Below are positions 37,300 to 48,340 of a DNA stretch of 64,000 nt, piece by piece. The translations under genes were made by a program, and so were the position numbers. This DNA is from Weissella oryzae SG25 (GTDB lineage: Bacteria; Bacillota; Bacilli; Lactobacillales; Lactobacillaceae), in contig NZ_DF820484.1 in the NCBI RefSeq assembly GCF_000691805.2, positions 62,001 to 126,000 on the forward strand, given 5' to 3'. Under the pieces are notes generated by a model. That model searched no databases and had not been told where the DNA came from. It saw only the letters and a list, made by a program, of their open reading frames with translations. Every line of letters starts with the position of its first letter. Within the stretch, counting starts at the first letter, position 1.

Positions 37300-37384
37300 A
37301 AAATTGCCCTAACTTACACTGTCAAATTAGAGCAAACCGCTGGACTAAATTTTATTAACTCACTAAATGACGTCTTACCTAGTT

Positions 37385-38064
37385 TTAATTTCCGAAATAA
37401 GCCGCTGTTTTTTGATTAAAACTTTCAACCTTAATTAAATCACCAACCACCACAATCCGCTTGGTTGCACCAGCATCTAAGCAGGTCAACAAAGTCACTT
37501 GACGTTTATTTTCATGTTGATTCAAAACTGTCAAATCATACTGACTTACATTGTTAATTTGATCAACTTGATACACATATACCGCTTGGCGATCAGTTAA
37601 ATAAATCCGCTGACCTAAACGAGCATGAATCAAAGGACTAAAAAGAGTTTTACCATCTGATTGGCCCATTTCATTAAAAACATTATGACTTGCAAGTGCA
37701 TAATTGCCCTGTCCCATTACTTGATTTGCTTGTAAGGTTCCAGCACCGTACATCATTTCATCAAAACGACGCCTTTAAAAATCGGCAAACTAATCTTCAA
37801 AGCTGGAACCGCAATTCCACCAATCACAGGATAACGGGTCTTATCAAAAACATGCTTAGCCATTTGCGTTGTGCTCGGTACTTTGACACTGTTGTAATCA
37901 AAATTACCCGCTTTTTGATTATTTAACTTATAAAGTTTAGCACTCTCATTTTTAACACCATACTTAGCGCTCTCATAATTAGTGACCCAACTAAGGATTT
38001 GGGTGTTAGAAATTAAAATTAAACCAATCAATAATAACACTAGTGCTAAAATTCTTCTTTTCAA
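37385..38064 (-). pseudogene. srtA: Class A sortase, frameshifted
   Basis: Two reading frames together make one sortase. The upstream part (to 37753) has a TTG start with GGAG upstream, an N-terminal membrane anchor (RRILALVLLLIGLILIS) and the first beta-barrel strands to LPIFKGV. The downstream part (37756-37385) has GAGTLQANQ, the catalytic His in YALASHN, Cys in TLLTC and Arg in TKRIVVVGD. They are out of phase by one base at a TTTT run near 37766, and the stop and next ATG overlap as ATGA. A one-base loss would explain it. It could be a real mutation, a sequencing error, or translation as two coupled polypeptides. Confidence 0.85.
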
Positions 38065-38215
38065 TACTCTCTTCTCCACAATCATTCAACATTCGTTAAT
38101 ATCAAGATTAATATAATACTAATTATATATTAGAAACCCAAATACTTTTAATTGCAACCTATTTGTTTACAAATTACCAGCCTCGCAAAAAGTTCCAATG
38201 ACCAGGTTTAGCGCG

Positions 38216-38249
38216 CAAAAAAGGCCGAGATAATCATCTCGGCCTTATA
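38216..38249 (-). terminator. Terminator of the atp operon
   Basis: Stem AAGGCCGAGAT with ATCTCGGCCTT (11 bp, perfect), followed by six T on the minus strand, about 40 bp after the atpC stop. Confidence 0.9.
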
Positions 38250-38289
38250 AGTCACAAAATATTAAGTGATTGGAAAATTAATCCCAACT

Positions 38290-38715
38290 TTATTTTCCGC
38301 TCTCGCTATTCACGGCATTGATACGGTTTACAGCCCGCATTAATGCTGCTTCAGCACGGATCTTATCGCGACTCTCTTGTTCGTTCTTTAAGTGACGTTC
38401 AGCTCGCTCACGAGCGGCCTCAGCACGATTCAAGTCAATATCTTCAACACATTCGGCGCTTTCAACCAAAACTGTTAAAGTATTATTTGAAAATTCTGCA
38501 AAGCCACCACTAACCGCAACAACTTCATCAAAGTTATTGTTGTCGTCAACAATATGAACCTCACTCACTTGCAAAGCTGCTACGATTGGCGAATGATTTG
38601 CCATCACTCCGACAACGCCACCAGTTGTGTGTAACATAACTAGAGTTGCTGTCTCGTAAGAAAAAACCTCACCATTTGGCGTATCAACTGTTACTTTTAG
38701 GCTGTGTTCATCCAT
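38290..38715 (-). CDS. atpC: ATP synthase epsilon subunit
   Basis: This 141-residue epsilon subunit of the F1 central stalk couples rotation and can inhibit hydrolysis. It has the N-terminal beta-sandwich (GGVVGVMANHSPIVAAL) and C-terminal helices (LNRAEAARERAERHL). It is the last gene of the operon, 12 bp after atpD. In lactic acid bacteria the enzyme mostly works as a proton-extruding ATPase. Confidence 0.95.
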   Translation of the reverse strand: MDEHSLKVTVDTPNGEVFSYETATLVMLHTTGGVVGVMANHSPIVAALQVSEVHIVDDNNNFDEVVAVSGGFAEFSNNTLTVLVESAECVEDIDLNRAEAARERAERHLKNEQESRDKIRAEAALMRAVNRINAVNSESGK

Positions 38716-38727
38716 GACGCGACCTCA

Positions 38728-40140
<1,413 letters not shown>

Positions 40141-40172
40141 TCATTTCCAACTATAAATGTGGTTAGCTAGGC

Positions 40173-41045
40173 TTAATCAAGCGCTGCCATACCACCTGTA
40201 ATTTCTGTAATTTCCGTCGTAATCGCACTTTGACGCGCACGGTTGAACTTTAAATTCAATGAATCAATCAGTTCTTTGGCATTGTCGGTCGCTGACCGCA
40301 TTGCGTTAGCAGATGCCGCGTGCTCGGCAGTCTTAGCATCTAAGATTGCCCCAAAAATCAATGATTCAGCATATTGTGGCAAAACCACAGCTAAAATTGC
40401 TTCTGGTGATGGCTCGATTTCATATTCAGGCATAACCTTGGTTTCATCCACGGTTAGACCTTCAGTTTGTACGGGCAACATCTTCTCAGCACGGAATTCA
40501 TTTGCAATCCGTGAAACAAAGTGGTTATACATAACTGATAACTCATCAAAGACTTCATTATCATACATGCTCGTAACGGTCTTAACGATATCCTTAGCCT
40601 CATCAAAGGTTGGAATATCAGCAACACCACGATACTCATAAGCGACTTCAAAACCGCGCTTCTTAAAGAAGTCAGCACCGTTACCACCAACGGCCAAAAT
40701 AACAACATTTTCTGCTGTTAATTGTCGGTCAGTAATTTCTTGCATAACGGCTTTCAAAACTTGTGAGTTATAACCACCCACCAAACCACGATCAGAAGTG
40801 ATTACTAAGTAACCAACTTTCTTTACCGGACGTTGCTCAAGCATTGAGCCTGCTCCTGAGATTCCTGCATTTGCCAAATGGGCAACAACATCATGAAGAT
40901 GCTTTGCATAAGAATCAAAGGAACCACCGGAACGGCCAATTTGTCCCAACTTTGCAGTTGAAACCATTTGCATGGCCGAAGTGATTTGACGCGTCTTTTT
41001 TGTCGAGGTAATACGGCGTTGAATGTCTTGCAATGAAGCAGCCAT
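40173..41045 (-). CDS. atpG: ATP synthase gamma subunit
   Basis: This 290-residue rotor shaft has the N-terminal helix [21 protein letters not shown] and the C-terminal helix [20 protein letters not shown] that pass through the alpha-beta hexamer. It lies 47 bp before atpD and 15 bp after atpA. Confidence 0.96.
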   Translation of the reverse strand: MAASLQDIQRRITSTKKTRQITSAMQMVSTAKLGQIGRSGGSFDSYAKHLHDVVAHLANAGISGAGSMLEQRPVKKVGYLVITSDRGLVGGYNSQVLKAVMQEITDRQLTAENVVILAVGGNGADFFKKRGFEVAYEYRGVADIPTFDEAKDIVKTVTSMYDNEVFDELSVMYNHFVSRIANEFRAEKMLPVQTEGLTVDETKVMPEYEIEPSPEAILAVVLPQYAESLIFGAILDAKTAEHAASANAMRSATDNAKELIDSLNLKFNRARQSAITTEITEITGGMAALD

Positions 41046-41060
41046 CAGCCCCTCCTCTTA

Positions 41061-42572
41061 TTATTCGGCACTTGCAGCAAAGGTCGCCTTAAACTCTGAA
41101 ATAGCTGGATTCATAGCATCTGCTTCAGGTAGGTTCTTCGTGCTTACAATTGTCTCTAACAAATCATTATGTGATGCGCGTACAGCTTGGATCATTTCTG
41201 ACTCAAAACGCAAAATATCTTCAACCGCAACATCATCCATAAAGCCACGTGTCAAAGCATACAATGACAAGACTTGCTCTTCAACAGGCAATGGCTTGTG
41301 CAATGGTTGCTTCAAAACTTCAACTGTACGACGACCACGGGCCAACTTAGCTTGCGTTGCTGCATCCAAGTCAGAACCGAATTGCGCAAATGATTCCAAT
41401 TCGCGATATGAAGCCAAATCCAAACGCAAAGTTCCAGCAACCTTCTTCATTGCCTTGATTTGTGCATCACCACCAACACGAGAAACGGAAGTTCCGGCGT
41501 CGATTGCGGGACGAATACCAGCATAGAATGAATCAGCATCCAAGAAGATCTGACCATCGGTAATTGAAATAACATTGGTTGGAATGTAGGCTGAAACATC
41601 ACCGGCTTGCGTCTCAATGATTGGCAAAGCAGTCATTGATCCACCACCAAGCTCATCAGATAGCTTGGCTGCACGCTCGAGCAAACGAGAGTGCAAGTAG
41701 AAGACGTCACCAGGATATGCTTCACGTCCAGGCGGACGACGAAGAATCAAAGACAGCTCACGGTAAGCAGTTGCTTGCTTTGACAAATCATCATAGACAA
41801 TCAAAACATGCTTACCATTGAACATAAACTCTTCACCCATAGCTGCTCCAGCATAAGGTGCTAGATACAACAATGGAGCTGGTTCAGCAGCACTAGCTGA
41901 AACGACGATGGTATAATCCAAAGCACCCATTTGGCGCAAAGTTTCAACCTGTGTACGTACAGTTGATGCTTTTTGTCCGATTGCAACATAAATTACAATC
42001 ATATCTTGATCCTTTTGGTTCAAGATTGTATCAATCGCAACTGAAGTCTTTCCAGTCTTACGATCACCGATAATCAACTCACGTTGACCACGACCGATTG
42101 GAACCAACGCATCAACGGCCTTCAAACCAGTTTGTAGTGGTTCAAAGACTGACTTACGTTGCATAACTCCAGGTGCTTTAACTTCAACAGGACGAGTATT
42201 TGTAGTCTCAATTGGGCCAAGGCCATCAATAGGTTGACCCAAGGCATTAACAACACGTCCAATCAATCCCTCACCAACAGGCACTTCCATGATTCGGCCA
42301 GTACGCTTAACGATGTCACCTTCGTGAATATCATCGTACTCACCCATGATGACGATACCGACATCATTAGATTCAAGGTTTTGTGCCATACCATATACGC
42401 CATTTGAAAACTCAATCAACTCACCGGCTAGGGCATTGTCCAAGCCAGTCACACGAGCCACACCATCACCAATATAGGTAACAGATCCGGTCTCTTGTAC
42501 AGTCAATTCGTCTTGATAATTGGCTAATTGGTTTTTGATAAGAGAACTGATTTCTTCAGCTTTGATGCTCAT
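41061..42572 (-). CDS. atpA: ATP synthase alpha subunit
   Basis: This 503-residue non-catalytic subunit has the P-loop GDRKTGKT near 169-176 and the alpha-specific [17 protein letters not shown] and [20 protein letters not shown] segments. It is full length. Confidence 0.97.
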   Translation of the reverse strand: MSIKAEEISSLIKNQLANYQDELTVQETGSVTYIGDGVARVTGLDNALAGELIEFSNGVYGMAQNLESNDVGIVIMGEYDDIHEGDIVKRTGRIMEVPVGEGLIGRVVNALGQPIDGLGPIETTNTRPVEVKAPGVMQRKSVFEPLQTGLKAVDALVPIGRGQRELIIGDRKTGKTSVAIDTILNQKDQDMIVIYVAIGQKASTVRTQVETLRQMGALDYTIVVSASAAEPAPLLYLAPYAGAAMGEEFMFNGKHVLIVYDDLSKQATAYRELSLILRRPPGREAYPGDVFYLHSRLLERAAKLSDELGGGSMTALPIIETQAGDVSAYIPTNVISITDGQIFLDADSFYAGIRPAIDAGTSVSRVGGDAQIKAMKKVAGTLRLDLASYRELESFAQFGSDLDAATQAKLARGRRTVEVLKQPLHKPLPVEEQVLSLYALTRGFMDDVAVEDILRFESEMIQAVRASHNDLLETIVSTKNLPEADAMNPAISEFKATFAASAE

Positions 42573-42636
42573 TTCAGCAGTTCCTCTTTCTTAGACTGTG
42601 CATTGATTTCGCACATTTTTTCTGATTTGTTGATTA

Positions 42637-43179
42637 CTAGCGGATGATACTTTGACGAATAGCAGCCAACTTGGTTGCTAATGATCCATCCAAAATTTGA
42701 TTGTCAGCATAAGTAATTACGCCACCAATAATTGATTCATCAACAGTTTGACTCAGCTCAATCTCTTTAGCTGCAAAACGTTGCATTAGTTGTGTTTTAA
42801 ACTTATCAACTTGCTCATCGCTCATCGCAATGGCAGTTGTCACACTAACTTTCAACTTTCCTGCAGCTTTATTAACAAGCTTCTCATAATCTGTAATGAT
42901 ATCTGGCAATAGATCAAAACGACGATAGTCAAAAGTCATTTGGAGCAAGTTTTGAACAAGTTGGCTTGCTGATTGCTTCATAACATTCAACAAATCAATT
43001 TTACCTTGTTCAGAAATCCGCTCTGAATCAATTGCCTTAGTCAACTCTGGATTATCTTGAAAAACAGCCTGTAGTGCTGTCAATTCAGCCAAGGTTGCTT
43101 GATCAAGATCTGAATCATGGGTTAGTTCGAACAAAGCTTTAGCGTAGCGACCAGCAATTGTTGCTTGGTTTACTGCCAT
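42637..43179 (-). CDS. atpH: ATP synthase delta subunit
   Basis: This 180-residue peripheral-stalk subunit has the N-terminal ATIAGRYAKALFEL and the C-terminal motif ESIIGGVITYADNQILDGSLATKL. The start overlaps the atpF stop. Confidence 0.95.
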   Translation of the reverse strand: MAVNQATIAGRYAKALFELTHDSDLDQATLAELTALQAVFQDNPELTKAIDSERISEQGKIDLLNVMKQSASQLVQNLLQMTFDYRRFDLLPDIITDYEKLVNKAAGKLKVSVTTAIAMSDEQVDKFKTQLMQRFAAKEIELSQTVDESIIGGVITYADNQILDGSLATKLAAIRQSIIR

Positions 43180-43694
43180 TACTTGTCTCCTAATCCTTCA
43201 ACATAGGCATCAATTAATGCCTTTTGATCCTCTAACTTTAGTTCTTTTTGGATAATCTTTTGCGCAATTGTTACAGATAACTCTGCTACTTCATTTTTCA
43301 CGCTAGACATCGCCTCAACACGCTCTTGCTCGATTTGAGCAGTAGCAGTTGCCTTGATTGCTTTAGCTGAAGTATTTGCATCTGAAACGATTTGATCACG
43401 TTGCAAACCAGCTGCAGTCTTTGCATCAGCGATAATGCCGTTAGCATCTGACCGTGCAGCTTGTAATTGCTCTTGCCGTTGACTAGCAAGATCTTGCGCT
43501 TTTTGACGGGCGTCTTCAGCGCTATCCAAGTCGTGCGCGATTTTATCGGCACGATCTTGCATCATCTTGCTAACTGGCTTCCAGGCGTAGTGCTTCAATA
43601 GAAGCAACAAAACTACCATCGCAACCAATAAGAACAACATATTACCCAAAGCCAACTGTTCGCTAGCACCAGCTAGAAATAAATTATTAAACAT
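43179..43694 (-). CDS. atpF: ATP synthase b subunit
   Basis: This 171-residue peripheral-stalk subunit has one transmembrane helix (about 16-36, NMLFLLVAMVVLLLLLKHY) and a long charged coiled-coil. It is downstream of the two atpE copies and overlaps atpH by one base. Confidence 0.95.
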   Translation of the reverse strand: MFNNLFLAGASEQLALGNMLFLLVAMVVLLLLLKHYAWKPVSKMMQDRADKIAHDLDSAEDARQKAQDLASQRQEQLQAARSDANGIIADAKTAAGLQRDQIVSDANTSAKAIKATATAQIEQERVEAMSSVKNEVAELSVTIAQKIIQKELKLEDQKALIDAYVEGLGDK

Positions 43695-43710
43695 AAGTTG
43701 GCTCCTCTTA

Positions 43711-43935
43711 TTACCTATTCAACAACATGAAGGCAACTGCAATTGCAATAATCGGTACGGCCTCGACTAGACCAACACCAATAAACATATTGCTACGCAA
43801 CTTCCCCTCTAATTCAGGGTTTTGCGCTGTACCTTCAATCATGGCGTTAATAACTAAACCGTTTCCGATACCCGCACCAATTGCGGCACCGGCAGCGGCA
43901 AGACCTACACCGATAGTTGCTACATCAATATGCAT
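43711..43935 (-). CDS. atpE: ATP synthase c subunit, second copy (altered polar loop)
   Basis: This 74-residue proteolipid has two transmembrane helices and keeps the proton-binding carboxylate E58 (GLVEAVPII). It is 64/74 identical to the copy encoded just upstream. Its polar loop reads A-Q-N-P-E instead of the usual A-R-Q-P-E, so the conserved Arg and Gln that contact the rotor stalk are replaced by Gln and Asn. It has an independent GGAGGG site and lies 50 bp after the first copy. It may co-assemble in the ring or be a diverged duplicate. Confidence 0.93.
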   Translation of the reverse strand: MHIDVATIGVGLAAAGAAIGAGIGNGLVINAMIEGTAQNPELEGKLRSNMFIGVGLVEAVPIIAIAVAFMLLNR

Positions 43936-43985
43936 CGTAAACCCTCCACATTATTTGTTGTGCGTTAAAGTAGTTAAAAACTAGC

Positions 43986-44243
<258 letters not shown>

Positions 44244-44960
44244 TTATTCTTCGACTTCAGTCTTTTCAGCCACATAAACCATAGTCAATGTAGTGAAAAC
44301 GAAGGCCTGAATAGCTCCGATAAACAATGAAAATGCTTGCCAAGCAAGCGTTAATACGAATGCTGGAACCATTGTGACAATCCCATGCGAAGTAGCTAGT
44401 TGCCATAGCAACGTAAGCACCATTTCACCGGCAAAAATATTACCGAATAGACGCAATCCGAGTGTCAAAAAGCTCGTGAATTGCTCGATAAGATTTAATG
44501 GAAGTAAAACTGCGAATGGCTTTAAATAAACTGATTTAAAGTAATTTTTAAAGCCGAGCTTTTGAACCCCCAAGAAATGCGCCAATCCAATCGAAATTAA
44601 CGCCAAAGTCATTGTCACCACTGGATTAGCAGTAGCTGATCGTAGATAGGTTATCCCACCAACGGAAACTGAAAATGCTAACCCTAGCTGATTGGCAACG
44701 AAAATAAACATAAACAATGAGAAAGCATAGAATTTCAAGCCGCGTCCAGTTGCATTTGGCAACTGCTGATCGACGATCCCATTTGTGAAATCGACAATCC
44801 ACTCAAGTACATTCTGCTTGCCCTTTGGTTTAAGTTGTAGTCGCCGTGACATCCAAACTGCTAACACGAAAACAATTGTCATCGCGACTAGGGTTGAGAT
44901 AATCATTGACCAATCGAACGTCAGACCCGCAAAGCTAAATGTTGCGGTCTTTTCTCCCAC
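44244..44960 (-). CDS. atpB: ATP synthase a subunit
   Basis: This 238-residue membrane subunit forms the proton channels. It has the conserved helix with the essential Arg (SFLTLGLRLFGNIFAGEMVL) and several hydrophobic helices. The start is the GTG at 44960 with AGAGGTGA upstream; a GTG at 44969 is also open. It is the first gene of the operon, and no atpI gene precedes it. Confidence 0.95.
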   Translation of the reverse strand: MGEKTATFSFAGLTFDWSMIISTLVAMTIVFVLAVWMSRRLQLKPKGKQNVLEWIVDFTNGIVDQQLPNATGRGLKFYAFSLFMFIFVANQLGLAFSVSVGGITYLRSATANPVVTMTLALISIGLAHFLGVQKLGFKNYFKSVYLKPFAVLLPLNLIEQFTSFLTLGLRLFGNIFAGEMVLTLLWQLATSHGIVTMVPAFVLTLAWQAFSLFIGAIQAFVFTTLTMVYVAEKTEVEE

Positions 44961-45040
44961 AAGGCTCACCTCTTTCCTTTCTATAGAATTGCGGCAGTGC
45001 GCCGAAGAACACCAGACCGACTTTTAATTATCACCCTCAT

Positions 45041-45068
45041 ATATTACACCTTTTGCATATAATTTCAA
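45041..45068 (-). promoter_or_regulatory. Promoter of the atp operon
   Basis: -35 TTGAAA at 45068-45063, 16-bp spacer, -10 TAATAT at 45046-45041, about 80 bp before atpB. The rest of the 355-bp gap between atpB and the permease holds a palindrome (45101-45131) and the permease terminator; I see no gene in it. Confidence 0.6.
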
Positions 45069-45100
45069 CGATTAAAATCGGCAATTCTGTTTATTGTTAT

Positions 45101-45131
45101 CGGATATAAGGTCAGTGATTATCTATATCCG
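45101..45131. repeat. Inverted repeat upstream of the atp promoter
   Basis: CGGATATA (45101-45108) and TATATCCG (45124-45131) form a perfect 8-bp inverted repeat with a 15-bp centre. It is upstream of the -35 box and could bind a regulator; function unknown. Confidence 0.4.
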
Positions 45132-45219
45132 CATATGTTAATCTACTAATCGTAGTTTTTTATTAATTGATTTTACTAAGATTTAATTTTATAGGAATTC
45201 CAATTAAAAATTTGCAGGC

Positions 45220-45260
45220 CAAAAAAACGATTAAGTCAGAGTTGACTTAATCGTTTTAAA
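45220..45260 (-). terminator. Terminator of the uracil permease gene
   Basis: Stem AAAACGATTAAGTCA with TGACTTAATCGTTTT (15 bp, perfect), with a run of T on the minus strand. Confidence 0.9.
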
Positions 45261-45324
45261 TTTTATTTTATTGATTCAAGATCATAAAATTATTTTTTAT
45301 TGCTAGTGCTAAAAACAATTTAAT

Positions 45325-46605
45325 TTACCGTTCTGAAGCCGCTTTTTCTGGCAATACTAAGTTTAAGACAATCGCCAAAATTGTCGCAATCGCTGCCCCT
45401 GAGAATTGAACAATATGTGCACCCGAACCAACTTGTAAGAAGGTATTACCGATTCCAATTACTAATACTGGCGAGGCAATCATCATATTACGCTTCACGT
45501 TAAAATCAACATGGCGTTCAATCATAATCCGCATCCCAGATGAAGCAATCACACCAAAAAGCAAGAATGATACCCCACCGATGACGGCACCGGGAATTGA
45601 TTGGATTAACGCCGATAATTTACCAACAAAAGAGAAAATAATGGCAAAAATAGCAGCACCAATCAACACATACACCGAGTGTACCTTCGTGATGGCCATT
45701 ACACCAATATTTTCACCATATGATGTTACGGCTGGGCCACCAACTAAACCAGCAAAGAGCGAAGCTGCTCCATCACCGGCCAAGGTCCGGTGCAGACCAG
45801 GATCTTTGATAAAATCACGACCAGTTAATTCATCCAAAACCATCAAATGACCAAGGTGTTCTGAAATTGTAACCAATGCCAATGGTGCCATTACCAGCAC
45901 CGCACCCCAATCAAAATGTACTGAATAATTAACAAAAGGAATATCAAAAGCTGGCAACGCAAACCAGTGAGCCTGCATAACTGGTGTAAAATCGACCAAA
46001 CCAAACAAAACTGCGGTAATATAACCAGCCACAATCCCCAATAAAATTGGAATTAAGCCAATGAAGCCACGCAAAGTCATATTAAATAGAATCGTAAATG
46101 CCAAGGTAATCAAGGCTACCGTAAAGACCCGGATGTCATATTTACCATTTAGTAAAGTAGCATCTTGGGCTGCCGAACCAGCTAATGATAGACCAATCAC
46201 CATAATAACTGGTCCAACAACAATTGGTGGCAACAATTTTTCAATCCAATCGGTTCCAATCACCCCAACAATTGCCGCCACAATCATATAAATTACACCA
46301 ACTGAGAGCACACCAGTTGCGACGCCCGGATAGCCAGTTGTTTTCATTAAGGCCATCATTGGGACAATGAAGGCAAAAGACGAACCCATATAAGCAGGTA
46401 TTTTCTTCTTAGTAATTAAGATGTGGAGCAAAGTTCCCACACCCGATGAAAACAATGCAATCCCTGGGTTCAAGCCAACCAACAATGGTACCAAAACGGT
46501 TGACCCAAACATTGAAAACATGTGCTGCAATGATAAGCCAACCCATTGACCAAAACTTGGTCGTTCGTCTACATCTAAAACAATATCCCGCCGTAACTGC
46601 TCCAT
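45325..46605 (-). CDS. pyrP: Uracil permease (NCS2 family)
   Basis: This 426-residue uracil:proton symporter is a nucleobase-ascorbate transporter type protein with about 12-14 hydrophobic helices. Family segments are the N-terminal FGQWVGLSLQHMFSMFGSTVLVP and the central NYSVHFDWGAVLVMAPLALVTISEHLGH. It is a single gene with a PyrR-type attenuator in its leader, so expression falls when UMP is high. It works with Upp (47523) for uracil salvage. Confidence 0.93.
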   Translation of the reverse strand: MEQLRRDIVLDVDERPSFGQWVGLSLQHMFSMFGSTVLVPLLVGLNPGIALFSSGVGTLLHILITKKKIPAYMGSSFAFIVPMMALMKTTGYPGVATGVLSVGVIYMIVAAIVGVIGTDWIEKLLPPIVVGPVIMVIGLSLAGSAAQDATLLNGKYDIRVFTVALITLAFTILFNMTLRGFIGLIPILLGIVAGYITAVLFGLVDFTPVMQAHWFALPAFDIPFVNYSVHFDWGAVLVMAPLALVTISEHLGHLMVLDELTGRDFIKDPGLHRTLAGDGAASLFAGLVGGPAVTSYGENIGVMAITKVHSVYVLIGAAIFAIIFSFVGKLSALIQSIPGAVIGGVSFLLFGVIASSGMRIMIERHVDFNVKRNMMIASPVLVIGIGNTFLQVGSGAHIVQFSGAAIATILAIVLNLVLPEKAASER

Positions 46606-46642
46606 ATTACCAATACTCCTTTAATCCTTACCCTAGTAAAAC

Positions 46643-46756
46643 AAAAAAATGGCCTGATATAAAATCAGCCCATCTGCTCAAAGTCATTTTTTCCTAGTCT
46701 TAATCAAATTAAAGTTTAAACCTAGTATCTGATGCTTTGAGGTCTCACAGGGCCTC
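46643..46756 (-). promoter_or_regulatory. PyrR-dependent attenuator of pyrP
   Basis: On the minus strand a PyrR-type anti-antiterminator GAGGCCCTGTGAGACCTC (46756-46739) shows the conserved hexaloop pattern CNGNGA. Its flank CTCAAAG (46741-46735) can instead pair with CTTTGAG (46683-46677) as antiterminator. A terminator (ATGGGCTGAT with ATCAGGCCAT, 46673-46647) and seven T follow. This set is as described for pyr genes of Bacillus and lactic acid bacteria. Confidence 0.8.
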
Positions 46757-46772
46757 TTTAAAACTCTAATGT

Positions 46773-46801
46773 ATTATGCACGCTTATCAGTTAATTAGCA
46801 A
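46773..46801 (-). promoter_or_regulatory. Promoter of pyrP
   Basis: -35 TTGCTA at 46801-46796, 17-bp spacer, -10 CATAAT at 46778-46773, just upstream of the PyrR element. Confidence 0.65.
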
Positions 46802-46813
46802 GCATTTCACCAA

Positions 46814-47435
46814 CTAAAGTGATTGCAGCGCCTGCTTGATTGGTTGCTCACCATCAGTCATTGTAAAGACCTGACGATAAGTCTTAGGTTCATTCAAAGT
46901 AGCCACCAATACAGCTGCTACATTATCAATTGAATTATTGGCAGCCTTCGCTGGGTTAAGAGTAATCTTACCTGTCCCTGGCTCTTCAGTTAAGGATCCT
47001 GGTTGCACAATCGTGTAGTTCAGCTTTGTTTGGTTAATCAACCATTCATCCGCAAAGAACTTCGCAATATAATAATCACCCAATGTATCTGGCCAAAGAC
47101 TAGGTTCAGTCGCATTAAAACTTGATAGCATAATATAACGCTCAATCCCCAATGCTTCTGCTGCTTGAGCTAATTTAACTGCTCCATACGCATCAACTTG
47201 TAACAAATTTTGTCCCCGTGAACCAGCCACTTGGAAAACCGCATCCAAGTCATGCCCTGCTAAAGCAGCTTGCATAGTAGGTAGATCATCAGTCAAACTA
47301 ACTGCCAAAGTTGGTACCGTTAAATCAGCATGCTCTTTATGTGTACCAGCAAAAACTGTATGCCCAGCTGCTGTTAATAACAGCAACAACCTTCCGGCCA
47401 ACACGACCACTTGCACCCATCACTAAAATATTCAT
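46814..47435 (-). pseudogene. NAD(P)-binding SDR-like protein, frameshifted near the start
   Basis: The real start is likely the ATG at 47435, with GGGGAGG upstream, encoding M-N-I-L-V-M-G-A-S-G-R-V-G-R-K, a Rossmann dinucleotide motif. After K15 the frame breaks at an AAGG, and one extra G would put it out of phase with the long frame (LLLLLTAAGHTVFAG...). The remaining 200-residue frame keeps an atypical SDR/NmrA-like body with YIMLSSF and a YYIAKFFADEW active-site-like YxxxK. The gene is intact apart from this one-base shift, so sequencing error is also possible. Confidence 0.75.
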
Positions 47436-47522
47436 CACAAGGCCTCCCCATCAATTGAATAAATCTTATACCACATCAACAATCAATTGCTTAAAGCGTC
47501 TATCACAAAACCAACTGGGTGC

Positions 47523-48152
47523 TTAATGCGTCCCAAACAATCGATCGCCAGCATCCCCAAGACCAGGAATAATATAACCATGCTCATTCAAGCCTTGATC
47601 CAAGCCAGCAGTAAAAATATCTACATCCGCATGTGCGGCTTGTACAGCTTCAACCCCTTCGGGTGCAGCCACTAGCGTAATTAACTTTATCTTAGTTGCG
47701 CCACGCTTTTTTAGTGCATCAATCGCCATAATTGCAGAACCACCAGTTGCTAACATTGGATCAACCACAAAAACATCACGCTGCTCAATATCTTCAGGCA
47801 ACTTAACAAAGTATTCCACTGGCTCGAGAGTCTCCTCGTCACGGTACATTCCGATATGACCAATCCGGGCGGCTGGAATCAACTTCATCATGCCATCAAC
47901 CATTCCTAAGCCAGCTCGTAAAATTGGCACAATTGCCAACTTCTTACCAGCTAATTGCTTTTGAACCGTCTTAGCGACTGGTGTCTCGATTTCAACATCT
48001 TCCACAGGTAAAGTCCGAGTAACCTCATACGCCATTAGTGATGCAATCTCGTCAACAATCTCGCGAAAGACCTTGGTACCGGTGTCTTTTTGTCGGATAA
48101 TTGTCAACTTATGTTGAATCAATGGGTGGTCGAAAACTGTTAACTTGCTCAT
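47523..48152 (-). CDS. upp: Uracil phosphoribosyltransferase
   Basis: Upp converts uracil and PRPP to UMP. The 209-residue protein has the PRPP loop [12 protein letters not shown] and the C-terminal [12 protein letters not shown] uracil-binding end. I chose the ATG at 48152 with AAGGAGA 7 bp upstream; an in-frame start at 48206 adds 18 unlikely residues. It follows glyA and its terminator. Confidence 0.96.
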   Translation of the reverse strand: MSKLTVFDHPLIQHKLTIIRQKDTGTKVFREIVDEIASLMAYEVTRTLPVEDVEIETPVAKTVQKQLAGKKLAIVPILRAGLGMVDGMMKLIPAARIGHIGMYRDEETLEPVEYFVKLPEDIEQRDVFVVDPMLATGGSAIMAIDALKKRGATKIKLITLVAAPEGVEAVQAAHADVDIFTAGLDQGLNEHGYIIPGLGDAGDRLFGTH

Positions 48153-48275
48153 ATTTATCTCCTTATTAGCTGCTCGCCGGCAGACCTTCAATAACACTTC
48201 ATACAATTATAAAACAAAATAGCAATTTCTGCTGGCTTTTATATTAAGACGCTTAACTTAATAAATTTTAATCAA

Positions 48276-48335
48276 TAAAAAAGGCGCAAGACTTAGCTTA
48301 ACCCTTGAGGTAAGAATGTTTTGCAACCTTTATCT
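48276..48335 (-). terminator. Terminator of glyA
   Basis: Minus strand GGTTGCAA...TTGCGCC with a bulge, followed by TTTTTT. The stem is imperfect, so confidence is moderate. Confidence 0.55.
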
Positions 48336-48340
48336 TCTAT

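Noticed and set aside
41023..41526. Long plus-strand open frame antisense to atpA (167 codons)
   Set aside because: It mirrors the coding frame of a highly conserved gene, lacks a ribosome binding site and has no recognisable domain.
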